Source of the DNA: an uncultured Clostridia bacterium | GTDB lineage: Bacteria > Bacillota > Clostridia > RUG12999 | Direction: 5' to 3' | Length of the DNA: 18,530 nucleotides | NCBI GenBank assembly: GCA_938005345.1 | Contig: CALLNG010000408.1 | Span: 1-18,530, forward strand | Shown here: piece by piece, positions 1 to 6,567 of the stretch | How the letters are laid out: each line of letters begins with the position of its first letter | How positions within the stretch are numbered: position 1 is the stretch's first letter | Made by a program: the position numbers and the translations under genes | The notes under the pieces: model-generated | The model's input: the letters and a program-made list of their open reading frames with translations, nothing else | Databases searched by the model: none | What the model was told of the DNA's origin: nothing

Positions 1-486
1 TCCCAGTCCAAGCACTAAAATACCACCGGCGTTGGGGTGGTTGACCAATCCGCGGAGAATGTATTGTGTCAATTTCATATCGTTGCCTAGTTGTGAACAT
101 CCGAAAGGATGTGAAAAACACTTAGCACCAGTTAGAGCGGAGAGGTGTTCTGCGACTTTATTAACGCAGCCTACTGTATTGATAATCCATACATCATTTC
201 GTATTCCGACATCACCATTTTCGCGTAGATAGCCCTGAAAGACACGTGATGTATGTAATTTTGTTAAATGAGAGGGCTTTGGCTGATATTTGTAAGATAT
301 GTTACCACTGAGATTGGTTCTCATATTATGTGTATGTACATGTTCTCCCTTTTGGATTGCGCATATTGCATGACCGATAGGATTACCAAATTTTATAATA
401 TATTCGCCCTTAGCTATATCACAAAGAGCATATTTATGGCCATCGTTAAGATTCACTTCTACATTATCTTTGGGATGTATTATCAT
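1..486 (-). CDS. uxaA: Altronate dehydratase UxaA, N-terminal 162 codons (runs off the window)
   Basis: Cytoplasmic enzyme of galacturonate breakdown that dehydrates D-altronate to 2-keto-3-deoxygluconate. Translating the minus strand from the ATG at 486-484 gives an open frame to the window edge. Residues 1-80 look like the SAF domain of the family (IHPKDNV near the start, then KFGNPIGHAI and GEHVHTHNMRTNL). The catalytic part follows with GYLRENGDVGIRNDVW, NTVGCVN, HPFGCSQLGND and HPNAGGILVLGLG, all typical family blocks. The ATG overlaps the uxaB stop as ATGA, and an AGGAGG lies inside the end of uxaB, so the two genes should be translationally coupled. The C-terminal two thirds are outside the window. 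Identification is from remembered family motifs, not a search. Confidence 0.93.
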   Translation of the reverse strand, partial: MIIHPKDNVEVNLNDGHKYALCDIAKGEYIIKFGNPIGHAICAIQKGEHVHTHNMRTNLSGNISYKYQPKPSHLTKLHTSRVFQGYLRENGDVGIRNDVWIINTVGCVNKVAEHLSALTGAKCFSHPFGCSQLGNDMKLTQYILRGLVNHPNAGGILVLGLG

Positions 487-1799
487 AGTTTTGTCAGCCT
501 CCTAGCAATCTCTTCTTCCCATGAGGATAGATCCATTTCCCAGAGGGTTTGGTCTGCCAAAACAGTTTTTAAATCTGGATTTTGCATTCGATGAATAACA
601 TCAGCATTATCATTTGGTAGGGCAGATTGATAAAACTGAATTAGTTTAGCAAAAGATAACATCAGGTTGGGGGGGAATTGCTTCTTCCGCTTGATATATT
701 CCAAAATAGAAGGTAGAACTCGCACTTTGAATTTACTAACGGAATTGAGTGAGATAGATGCACAATAATGACGGATATATGGATTTTTGAAACGTTCAAA
801 AACGCTGTCGGCATAGTCTATTAATTCCGCTTTAGGAAGGTCAAGTGTAGGAATAATTTCGTCATATACACAGCGTTTTGCAAAAGAATACATAGTTTCG
901 TTTTGCATACAATCGCGAACTGTCTCAATGCCTTCAAGCATAGCATATGGTATCATTGCAGTGTGTGCGCCATTTAAAATACGTACTTTACGTGTGCGAT
1001 ATGGTTCAAGGTTATCTGTACATATTATATTGGCATTTGATTGTTGAAAGGGAAATTCTATTGCAAGTTCTGGTGGGCCTTCAATGACCCATAGATGAAA
1101 CAGTTCGCTGGTATTAAGCATATGGTCTTCATATTCCAGTGTATATGGTTCATCTTTGGGATATCCGGTTACAATTCTATCAACTAATGTATTACAAAAG
1201 ATGTTTTCTGTTTCCAACCAATGAATAAAGTTTTCCCCCAATTCCCATTGCCGGGCATATTTCAAAATGTATTTCTTTAATGTGTCACCATTCCGGTCAA
1301 TCAGCTCACATGGAAGAAATATAAAACCACCAAGCCCTAAAGAAAACCGTTTTTGGAGTAATAATGTTACTTTTGCAGGGAAAGTAACATATGGAGCTCT
1401 ATCCGGCGTGTCATTTTCGTCAAAAACAATTCCAGATTCTGTAGTATTAGATAGAATAAAACGATAATTAGCATTTTTAGCAAGTGCAAGATAGCTGTTA
1501 AAATCCTGATAGGGCTGAATGGTTTTATCTATGGCATCGATTATTTTTGTCTCTGAAACTCGCTGGCCGTTAATGATGCCGCGGGCAATGTGTGTGTAAA
1601 GGCAATTTTGTTGTTCGAGTTGTGTACATAGTCCATTTTCAATAGGCTGTACGACTGTTACTCCAGCATTAAAATCGGAAGCTTCGTTTGTGAGTTGGAT
1701 AATCCAATCTGCAAAGCCACGCAAAAATCCGCCTTCTCCAAATTGAATAATTTTTTCTGTATGCTGTACTTTGGGGTATATGTCGTTTATTCGAATCAT
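483..1799 (-). CDS. uxaB: Tagaturonate reductase (altronate oxidoreductase) UxaB
   Basis: NAD-dependent enzyme of the mannitol dehydrogenase family that reduces D-tagaturonate to D-altronate, the substrate of the next gene, uxaA. The 438-residue product starts MIRINDIYPKV and has the N-terminal nucleotide-binding signature FGEGGFLRGF (about residues 20-30). A C-terminal block around NPYIRHYCASISLNSVSKFK is typical of UxaB. It is slightly shorter than the roughly 480 residues of the E. coli protein. I chose the ATG at 1799: an AGGAGG sits 9 nt upstream, while an ATG three codons earlier directly abuts that AGGAGG and the ORF's first ATG (1832) has no ribosome site. It is first in a uxaB-uxaA operon divergent from an AraC-type regulator, which is the probable regulator. 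Confidence 0.92.
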   Translation of the reverse strand: MIRINDIYPKVQHTEKIIQFGEGGFLRGFADWIIQLTNEASDFNAGVTVVQPIENGLCTQLEQQNCLYTHIARGIINGQRVSETKIIDAIDKTIQPYQDFNSYLALAKNANYRFILSNTTESGIVFDENDTPDRAPYVTFPAKVTLLLQKRFSLGLGGFIFLPCELIDRNGDTLKKYILKYARQWELGENFIHWLETENIFCNTLVDRIVTGYPKDEPYTLEYEDHMLNTSELFHLWVIEGPPELAIEFPFQQSNANIICTDNLEPYRTRKVRILNGAHTAMIPYAMLEGIETVRDCMQNETMYSFAKRCVYDEIIPTLDLPKAELIDYADSVFERFKNPYIRHYCASISLNSVSKFKVRVLPSILEYIKRKKQFPPNLMLSFAKLIQFYQSALPNDNADVIHRMQNPDLKTVLADQTLWEMDLSSWEEEIARRLTKL

Positions 1800-1888
1800 T
1801 TTAATCATCCTCCTGTCATTAGTATAGTACAAAATAGATGTGGTATCTACGATAATTTTGTGTTTTTAATGTGAAAATTACAGAAATA

Positions 1889-1917
1889 TTGCAAATTAAG
1901 GGGCTGTATGCTATAAT
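1889..1917 (+). promoter_or_regulatory. Sigma-A-type promoter for the AraC-type regulator
   Basis: TTGCAA (1889-1894), a 17-nt spacer and TATAAT (1912-1917) on the plus strand. This predicts a leader of about 145 nt before the regulator ATG at 2071. The spacing and -10 are ideal. Confidence 0.65.
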
Positions 1918-2018
1918 AAATGAATGGATACGTTCCATTAACGAGAGATACTTGTAGCAATATATCTATTATTGAAATAAAGCAGATAAACGAAACAATT
2001 AATGTATGGGATGAGATA

Positions 2019-2041
2019 AAAAATCTTTATAATAGATTTTT
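2019..2041 (+). promoter_or_regulatory. Perfect 8-bp hairpin in the leader of the AraC-type regulator
   Basis: AAAAATCT (2019-2026) and AGATTTTT (2034-2041) are perfectly complementary around a 7-nt loop that contains TATAAT (2028-2033). It lies 29 nt before the ATG. It could be a leader hairpin, or a second -10 inside an operator; no good -35 is seen at the right distance. Function unknown. Confidence 0.35.
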
Positions 2042-2070
2042 ATGGTAGGAAAAAGTAGGGGGATGTGTCG

Positions 2071-2895
2071 ATGTTTCAGGTACCGGAAGTTATAGAAACA
2101 ATAGAGATAGGAAAAAATAAGGCATATTCAGCTATTGATATGCCAGAAATGCATACACATAGCTATTATGAATTATATTTTTTGCTATCAGGAGAAAGAA
2201 GATATTTTATAGGACATACTATTTATGATGTATCACCGGGAGATGTTGTTGTGATACCCAGGAACACACTGCATCGGACCACTGTACGCAATAGTAAGGG
2301 ATATGAACGATATGTAGTATATTTTTCGGAGTCTTATGCGAAAGAAATGCAAAATAGATTGGGAATAAATGTGTTCAATCATTTTATTCAGGCCGGTTGT
2401 ATACAGCTGCCGCCTGAATGGGCTGAAAAAGTGCGGTATACTTTGGAGGAAATGAAGCAGGAGATAGCAAGAAAAGAGAAATATAGTGATATAATGCTTC
2501 AGAACTTGTTTCATTATATTATTATTATTCTCTTGCGTCATGGTAGAAATAAGCAAAGGGAAAACGGGAGAGAGGCTGGGAAAATACAAGATGTAGCGAA
2601 ATATATCAGTGAAAATTATTCTTCGGTTATTACGCTTAGCAGCGCAGCTAAAATGGCATATATGGAAAATACCTATTTTTCAAAAAAGTTTAAACGTCTT
2701 ACAGGATTTGGGTTTCACGAATATTTGATTCAAACGAGAATAAAAGCAGCTGAAAGGCTCTTAGTGCATTCCAATTTAACGATAAGTGAAGTGTCAGAAC
2801 GCTGTGGTTTTTCAAGTAGCAATTATTTTGGGGATGTATTTAGAAACTGGAACGGAATTGCACCATCAGAATATAGGAAAAGGATGAAAAATTAA
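2071..2895 (+). CDS. AraC-family transcriptional regulator (cupin plus two helix-turn-helix motifs)
   Basis: A 274-residue cytoplasmic regulator. The first half has a cupin-like sensor pattern (MHTHSYYELYFLLSGERRY, then GDVVVIPRNTLHRT). The last 100 residues form the AraC-type double helix-turn-helix DNA-binding domain, from about residue 170 (KYISENYSSVITLSSAAKMAYM) to the family signature ISEVSERCGFSSSNYFGDVF and GIAPSEYRK. I prefer the ATG at 2071 over the GTG at 2065, because the AGGGGG ribosome site ending at 2061 is 9 nt from the ATG but only 3 nt from the GTG. It is divergent from uxaBA and is inferred to sense a uronate or a breakdown product and control that operon. The effector is not known. 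Confidence 0.88.
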   Translation: MFQVPEVIETIEIGKNKAYSAIDMPEMHTHSYYELYFLLSGERRYFIGHTIYDVSPGDVVVIPRNTLHRTTVRNSKGYERYVVYFSESYAKEMQNRLGINVFNHFIQAGCIQLPPEWAEKVRYTLEEMKQEIARKEKYSDIMLQNLFHYIIIILLRHGRNKQRENGREAGKIQDVAKYISENYSSVITLSSAAKMAYMENTYFSKKFKRLTGFGFHEYLIQTRIKAAERLLVHSNLTISEVSERCGFSSSNYFGDVFRNWNGIAPSEYRKRMKN

Positions 2896-3262
2896 TGAGA
2901 ATAAGTACGCCGGATATGGCGGGATCGTCTTGAGCCAATTAGAGGAAATATAAATAATAGCATCCAAATAAGGGAAGCGTTTTTAAATAGAAAAAGTGCT
3001 TTCAGATGTTGAGAAAAAACGGATATAACCAGAACGCTTGATATTCTTTGTTTCAACATCCAACGAAACTGAATGCCATGACCTATGATGAAGGAGTGAG
3101 CTACATGTCAGCGTTGTGTTAGTGAATGTTAGAAAAGTTACGGCTATGCCCAAAATTACAATGGTATTACATTCATATGAGACGGTTTTCCCATAAGAAT
3201 GCGGATGGTGAAATACTGGAGGAGCTTTCCAAAACCATTTGATTATTTCTAGATAGAATGTT
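2896..3262. other. Region without a convincing gene, possibly decayed coding DNA
   Basis: No ORF with both a ribosome site and a recognisable product is seen. Two short stop-bounded stretches read like protein: one around 3050-3120 (KLNAMTYDEGVSYM) and a 39-codon stretch starting ATG near 3128 that ends EILEELSKTI. Neither matches a family I know. An 8-bp inverted repeat (GATGTTGA at 3005-3012, TCAACATC at 3053-3060) brackets a 40-nt loop. It may be degenerate mobile-element DNA between the regulator and the recombinase. Confidence 0.35.
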
Positions 3263-3292
3263 TCATAATGTACAAGTATTTTTGCATACTTT
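3263..3292 (+). promoter_or_regulatory. Sigma-E-like promoter for the 47-residue ORF and the recombinase
   Basis: TCATAAT (3263-3269), a 15-nt spacer and CATACTTT (3285-3292) resemble the sporulation mother-cell sigma-E consensus (about KMATATT, 13-15 nt, CATACAMT). Transcription would start near 3299, just before the AGGAGGT ribosome site at 3307. An overlapping AAGTAT/ATACTT inverted repeat (3274-3279, 3286-3291) could instead be an operator. This is a match by eye to a loose consensus. Confidence 0.45.
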
Positions 3293-3320
3293 ATAGAAAC
3301 GATGTTAGGAGGTGGATTTG

Positions 3321-3464
3321 TTGGCCGATGTAAAAATAGTCTGCAAAAATATTTTTAAGAATCGTGATAAAGTGGCTTTTGTTAAAGAATATAATAAAAA
3401 GTGGATAGAGCTGATAAACCAACATGAGAGAAAAAATAATGAAAAGAATTGCGATGATAAATAG
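3321..3464 (+). CDS. Small basic protein (47 aa) upstream of the serine recombinase; candidate directionality factor
   Basis: Starts at TTG 3321, 7 nt after a strong AGGAGGT (3307-3313), and ends at TAG 3464. The product is Lys/Asn-rich and reads ADVKIVCKNIFKNRDKVAFV near the start, followed by KEYNKKWIELIN and a charged tail. I do not recognise a named family. It lies 67 nt before the recombinase on the same strand, probably in one transcript. Small proteins encoded beside large serine recombinases can act as excision (recombination directionality) factors, for example SprB of SPbeta, so that role is suggested by position only. The good ribosome site and unbroken frame are the reasons to call it a gene. 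Confidence 0.55.
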   Translation: MADVKIVCKNIFKNRDKVAFVKEYNKKWIELINQHERKNNEKNCDDK

Positions 3465-3502
3465 ACAAACTATTATTAATTTATGATATAGTGATAGTTT
3501 GT
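3465..3502 (+). repeat. 9-bp inverted repeat in front of the recombinase gene
   Basis: ACAAACTAT (3465-3473) and ATAGTTTGT (3494-3502) are perfect inverted repeats separated by 20 nt. A TATAGT (3487-3492) lies between the arms and a TAGACA (3462-3467) 19 nt before it, so this could be an operator over a weak second recombinase promoter. A recombinase-binding site is the other possibility. The recombinase ribosome site AAGGAG is at 3518-3523. Confidence 0.5.
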
Positions 3503-3531
3503 TTCGTCTACTTTCATAAGGAGAACGAAGC

Positions 3532-5100
3532 ATGATAGAATCAAAATTAAAAGTTGCAATCTATTGTCGGTTGTCAGAAGAGGATAGGGCTAAACGTTTA
3601 GAAACAGATGATAGCATTAGTATACAAAATCAAAAGGCAATGTTACTTCAATATTCATTAAACCAAGGGTGGGAAGTCTATAATATTTACAGTGATGAAA
3701 ATTACACAGGTTCTGATAGAAAACGTCCTGAATTTAGAAAATTATTGGAGGATGCAGAAAAACGTAAATTTGATATTATTCTTTGTAAGACACAATCTAG
3801 ATTTACCAGGGAATTAGAGTTAGTAGAGAAATATATTAATGGTCTATTTCCCATTTGGGGGATACGATTTATTAGTATTGTTGATAATGCTGATACTGCA
3901 AATAAAGGAAATAAGAAATCAAGACAAATTAATGGACTGGTAAACCAATGGTACTTAGAGGATTTATCAGAAAATATAAAAGAAGTACTCACAAGTAGAA
4001 GACGTAATGGATACCATATCGGTGCTTTTGCCTTATATGGATATAAAAAAGATCCAGAAAAAAAAGGTCACTTGATCATTGATGAAGAAGCTGCTAAAGT
4101 TGTCAGAGAAGTTTTTACACTGTTTTTGCAAGGATATGGAAAGACCGCCATTGCACGTATGCTAAATGACAGAGGAATTCCCAATCCTACAGAATACAAA
4201 CGCCTTAAAGGATTGAGATATAAACAACCTAAAGGAAAGAATTCTACTTTGTGGAAGTATACGGCCATATCAGACATGTTGATAAATGAAATGTACATAG
4301 GAAATATGGTACAGGGGAAATATGGAAGTATTTCGTTTCAGACAAAACAGAATAAACCTCGTCCAAAACAGCAATGGTATAGAGTTGAAGGGACACACGA
4401 GCCAATTATAGATCGTGATTTATGGGATAGCGTGCAAGCATTAATCGCTCAAAAAGCAAAGCCTTTTATAGTTGGAAAAATTGGTCTTTTTGCCAGAAAA
4501 GTTCGATGCATGAATTGTGGCTATACAATGTGTTCATCCAAAAATCATAATAAACATTATTTGAAATGTTCTAATCGTAATATATCAAAAGATTCATGCA
4601 TTGGTTCTTTCATTCCAGTAGACAAATTAGAAAAGGTTGTAATTTATGAAATTCATAAGCTATCCTCAAAATTTCTTGATACAAATATATTAGAACAAAA
4701 AGTGCAAGTTAATAATAAATTGACAAAAGAAAAAGAATTTCTAGAGGAAGAAATTACTATCTATCAAAAGAAGATAACAGAATATTCAAAAGGAATCCGT
4801 GAATTATACTTAGATAAGTTAAGGGGCATTCTTACTGAAAGAGATTATGTTGACTTGTCTCAAGACTTTTCAACACAAAAAGTAAGGCTTGAAAAATTGA
4901 TGATTGAGAAGAATAAGCAGCTTGATATTATTGAAAGAAAAATACAGTCAGGAAATAATAAACGAGAGTTAATTGAGCAATACACAAAGTTGGAGCATCT
5001 GGACAGAGAACTAGTTGATAAGCTGATTGATTACATAATGGTTGGAAAGAAAGATCCTATAACTAAGGAAGTGCCAATTGAAATCTATTGGAGCTTTTAA
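3532..5100 (+). CDS. Large serine recombinase (integrase/excisionase of an intervening element)
   Basis: A 522-residue site-specific recombinase that cuts and rejoins DNA through a serine nucleophile. The resolvase domain covers residues 6-155, with catalytic Ser15 in YCRLSEED and the conserved FTRELELVEKYI region near 91-102. The recombinase domain spans about 165-300 (GYKKDP, then TAIARMLNDRGIPNPT and WKYTAISDMLINEMYIGNM). A zinc ribbon has Cys326, Cys329, Cys346 and Cys356, followed by a long coiled coil (about 390-475). The C-terminus KLIDYIMVGKKD...IEIYWSF is typical of full-length members, so the protein looks intact. Its length and order match SpoIVCA-like recombinases. AAGGAG lies 8 nt before the ATG. 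The stop is about 55 bp from a truncated cotJC, which points to excision or integration at that gene. The gene is much richer in A/T than the genes to the right. Confidence 0.93.
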   Translation: MIESKLKVAIYCRLSEEDRAKRLETDDSISIQNQKAMLLQYSLNQGWEVYNIYSDENYTGSDRKRPEFRKLLEDAEKRKFDIILCKTQSRFTRELELVEKYINGLFPIWGIRFISIVDNADTANKGNKKSRQINGLVNQWYLEDLSENIKEVLTSRRRNGYHIGAFALYGYKKDPEKKGHLIIDEEAAKVVREVFTLFLQGYGKTAIARMLNDRGIPNPTEYKRLKGLRYKQPKGKNSTLWKYTAISDMLINEMYIGNMVQGKYGSISFQTKQNKPRPKQQWYRVEGTHEPIIDRDLWDSVQALIAQKAKPFIVGKIGLFARKVRCMNCGYTMCSSKNHNKHYLKCSNRNISKDSCIGSFIPVDKLEKVVIYEIHKLSSKFLDTNILEQKVQVNNKLTKEKEFLEEEITIYQKKITEYSKGIRELYLDKLRGILTERDYVDLSQDFSTQKVRLEKLMIEKNKQLDIIERKIQSGNNKRELIEQYTKLEHLDRELVDKLIDYIMVGKKDPITKEVPIEIYWSF

Positions 5101-5158
5101 GATTCTTATATTTATTGGTAGTGTACTAGAAGAAATATCATGTTGTCTTTACATAATT
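5101..5158 (+). other. Candidate attachment-site junction between the recombinase element and cotJC
   Basis: These bases separate the recombinase stop from the point where similarity to CotJC begins (the GCA GCA GAA CAG codons from 5159). The frame is open across the junction, but the translated residues (LEEISCCLYII) do not resemble the CotJC sequence expected there. The exact crossover core cannot be fixed without the other end of the element. Confidence 0.5.
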
Positions 5159-5320
5159 GCAGCAGAACAGAAAGCGCGTGCTACGTATGATAATATTTTA
5201 CGTCTGTCCGATGACCCGGATGTCAATAATGTGATTAAATACTTAAGGGAGCGTGAAATCGTTCACTTCCAACGTTTCGGTGAAGCGTTAGACCGTCTAC
5301 AGAGTCAGAAAAAGAGGTAA
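5159..5320 (+). pseudogene. cotJC: CotJC spore-coat protein (Mn-catalase type), 3' fragment of 53 codons
   Basis: The frame reads AAEQKARATYDNILRLSDDP, then DVNNVIKYLREREIVHFQRF and GEALDRLQSQKKR before the stop. This is the C-terminal tail of CotJC, a protein of about 190-200 residues in the inner spore coat, made in the mother cell. The fragment keeps only the metal-ligand Glu of AAEQKAR and His of VHFQRF; the N-terminal ligands (an ExxH pair and another Glu) are missing, so it cannot form a di-manganese site alone. The tail itself shows no decay. The frame is open back to a TTG at 5078 with AAGGAAG 6 nt upstream, inside the recombinase end, so an 80-residue hybrid peptide could be made. 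Most likely one half of a gene split by an element; a dead remnant is the alternative. Confidence 0.85.
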
Positions 5321-5393
5321 CCAGTTTAAAATACGAAAGTTTTAGGCGCTTTGCGTGATCGGCAAATTGCCTTTATATAGATATCTCTTTATT

Positions 5394-5430
5394 GAAAGGA
5401 CGTGTATCTCAAAATAATACACGTCCTTTC
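5394..5430 (+). terminator. Hairpin terminator after the cotJC fragment
   Basis: A perfect 13-bp inverted repeat: GAAAGGACGTGTA (5394-5406) and TACACGTCCTTTC (5418-5430), with an 11-nt loop. The U-tract is weak (CTTTCT), so termination may be partial. It is probably the original end of the cotJ operon. Confidence 0.6.
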
Positions 5431-5738
5431 TGCATGAACAAAAGTGGATAAATATATAGAAGTAGAATAGGACACTATAAAAAATGGATCAAAAAAAATT
5501 TGAAATGGAGAAACATAATATACCATAAAAAGAAACCATACTATATTAAAAAATAATGGGAATTAACAATTTTAATTAAAGCATTTCATATAGTCCATAG
5601 TTTTGAATTTGAAAGTGAATCCTTGTTAATTGACCAAAAAACTACTTGACATATTGCATGTAAATCTGCACAGGCTAAAAGGGATAAAAATTCAATATTT
5701 TTATCGTCAGACAAAAGAAGCATAAGGCGGTGACAGAT
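5431..5738. other. A/T-rich intergenic region upstream of spoVG
   Basis: No coding sequence is seen. A weak sigma-H-like match is AGTGGATAA (5443-5451), 10 nt, then GTAGAATAG (5462-5470). A TTGACA at 5646-5651 has no -10 at proper spacing. spoVG is a sigma-H target in Bacillus, so a sigma-H promoter is expected, but none is convincing by eye. Confidence 0.4.
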
Positions 5739-6017
5739 TTGCAAATAACAGAAGTAAAGATACGGAAATTATCCGAAGAAGGAAAAATGAAAGCGATTGT
5801 ATCCGTTATATTGGATGAATGTTTTGCTGTTCATGATATTAAAGTGGTTGAACATGAAGGCCGTTTGTTTGTCGCAATGCCCAGCAAACGGATGCCGGAT
5901 GGGGAATACAAAGATATTGTTCACCCTATTAATCAGGAAACGAGAACGGTTTTTCATGAAAAAATTATGGAACAATATAACCGGGCCTTGGCAGAAAAAG
6001 AACAAACCGCAGAGTAA
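5739..6017 (+). CDS. spoVG: SpoVG, RNA-binding sporulation regulator
   Basis: A 92-residue homolog of SpoVG, a small conserved RNA-binding regulator that affects asymmetric septation and many post-transcriptional targets. Family blocks are MQITEVKIRKL at the start, then MKAIVSVILDECFAVHDIKV, LFVAMPSKRMPDGEYKDIVH and PINQETR, followed by a charged C-terminal tail. The length is normal. I chose TTG 5739, because the AAGGCGG at 5724-5730 is 8 nt upstream and the product then begins exactly where SpoVG proteins do. The GTG at 5730 overlaps that ribosome site. It is single-gene, convergent with bofA, and ends at a shared terminator. Confidence 0.93.
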   Translation: MQITEVKIRKLSEEGKMKAIVSVILDECFAVHDIKVVEHEGRLFVAMPSKRMPDGEYKDIVHPINQETRTVFHEKIMEQYNRALAEKEQTAE

Positions 6018-6023
6018 ATAAAT

Positions 6024-6065
6024 GTAAAAAGGATCTGTTTCCGTAGAGAAACAGGTCCTTTTTAC
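6024..6065. terminator. Bidirectional terminator shared by spoVG and bofA
   Basis: An 18-bp stem with one wobble pair runs from 6024-6041 to 6048-6065 around a 6-nt loop. Its outer part is A5/T5, which gives a U-tract in both directions. The bofA stop codon (6064-6062) lies inside the stem. Confidence 0.85.
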
Positions 6066-6316
6066 AAGATATACTTCAAAATAAGCAGCAGTGCAAAACC
6101 GGGAAGGCCTAAAATCCCACAAGTTAAACACGTAACGGGGTTAATTCCAATATTAATACCAAATGGAATACAAATAAAGTTGACAATGAGAAGGGCTAAT
6201 CCGCCGAGGACACTGTTTAAAATAAATTTCCAAACGAAACGCAGTGGTCCTGTAAAGAGCCAGGCAGATAGGACAATGGCAACCAAAATGGAAATAAAAA
6301 TCAGGATTTCTTGCAT
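6062..6316 (-). CDS. bofA: BofA family pro-sigma-K processing regulator
   Basis: An 84-residue membrane protein with hydrophobic segments at about residues 3-22, 30-50 and 63-82. The conserved C-terminal block is GINIGINPVTCLTCGILGLP followed by GFALLLILK. In Bacillus, BofA sits in the mother-cell membrane around the forespore and inhibits the SpoIVFB protease until pro-sigma-K processing is due. In Clostridia the role is less clear. The start has a GAGG about 13 nt upstream. Upstream at 6330-6400 (minus strand) a CATATATA with an ATAATC 13 nt before it is a weak sigma-E-like match. The stop overlaps the terminator shared with spoVG. Confidence 0.88.
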   Translation of the reverse strand: MQEILIFISILVAIVLSAWLFTGPLRFVWKFILNSVLGGLALLIVNFICIPFGINIGINPVTCLTCGILGLPGFALLLILKYIL

Positions 6317-6420
6317 AGGGAGGGTTCCTCGCTTTCTGTTTGTCGGACTGGCATTTGTACATATATATGACTCGCACCCTTTGATTATGACGGACGGGAT
6401 AATAAAATTTTAGGAAATGA

Positions 6421-6449
6421 TTGACAAGAAGGAATGGTCATAGTATAAT
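6421..6449 (+). promoter_or_regulatory. Perfect sigma-A promoter for the 104-residue membrane protein
   Basis: TTGACA (6421-6426), 17 nt, TATAAT (6444-6449): both boxes are exact consensus with ideal spacing. The TTG at 6421 that opens the reading frame is therefore the -35 box and not a start codon. The leader to the start at 6568 is about 110 nt and contains a small CCGCA/TGCGG hairpin (6498-6502, 6517-6521). Confidence 0.85.
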
Positions 6450-6567
6450 AATAAGAAGAATACAATTAATACGGGTTTCTTTTGCTCCTGTTATATTCCG
6501 CAGCCGTTGCGAAATGTGCGGAGAGTACGGGATACCTGAAAAAGGGATTGCGGGAGGGGGGAGAAAC

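Noticed and set aside
32..594. Plus-strand ORFs over uxaA and the end of uxaB
   Set aside because: They are antisense to recognisable uxaA/uxaB and have no family-like sequence.
5361..5371. GGCAAATTGCC palindrome after the cotJC fragment as an operator or att core
   Set aside because: It is 40 nt past the cotJC stop and far from the junction, only 5 bp per arm, and could arise by chance.
5797..6021. Overlapping 74-codon ORF in another frame of spoVG
   Set aside because: spoVG matches its family over the whole length; the other frame has no ribosome site and no recognisable product.
6421..6567. In-frame 49-codon N-terminal extension of the small membrane protein from TTG 6421
   Set aside because: The TTG is the first half of an exact TTGACA -35 box with TATAAT 17 nt later. 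A good ribosome site lies before the TTG at 6568 instead.
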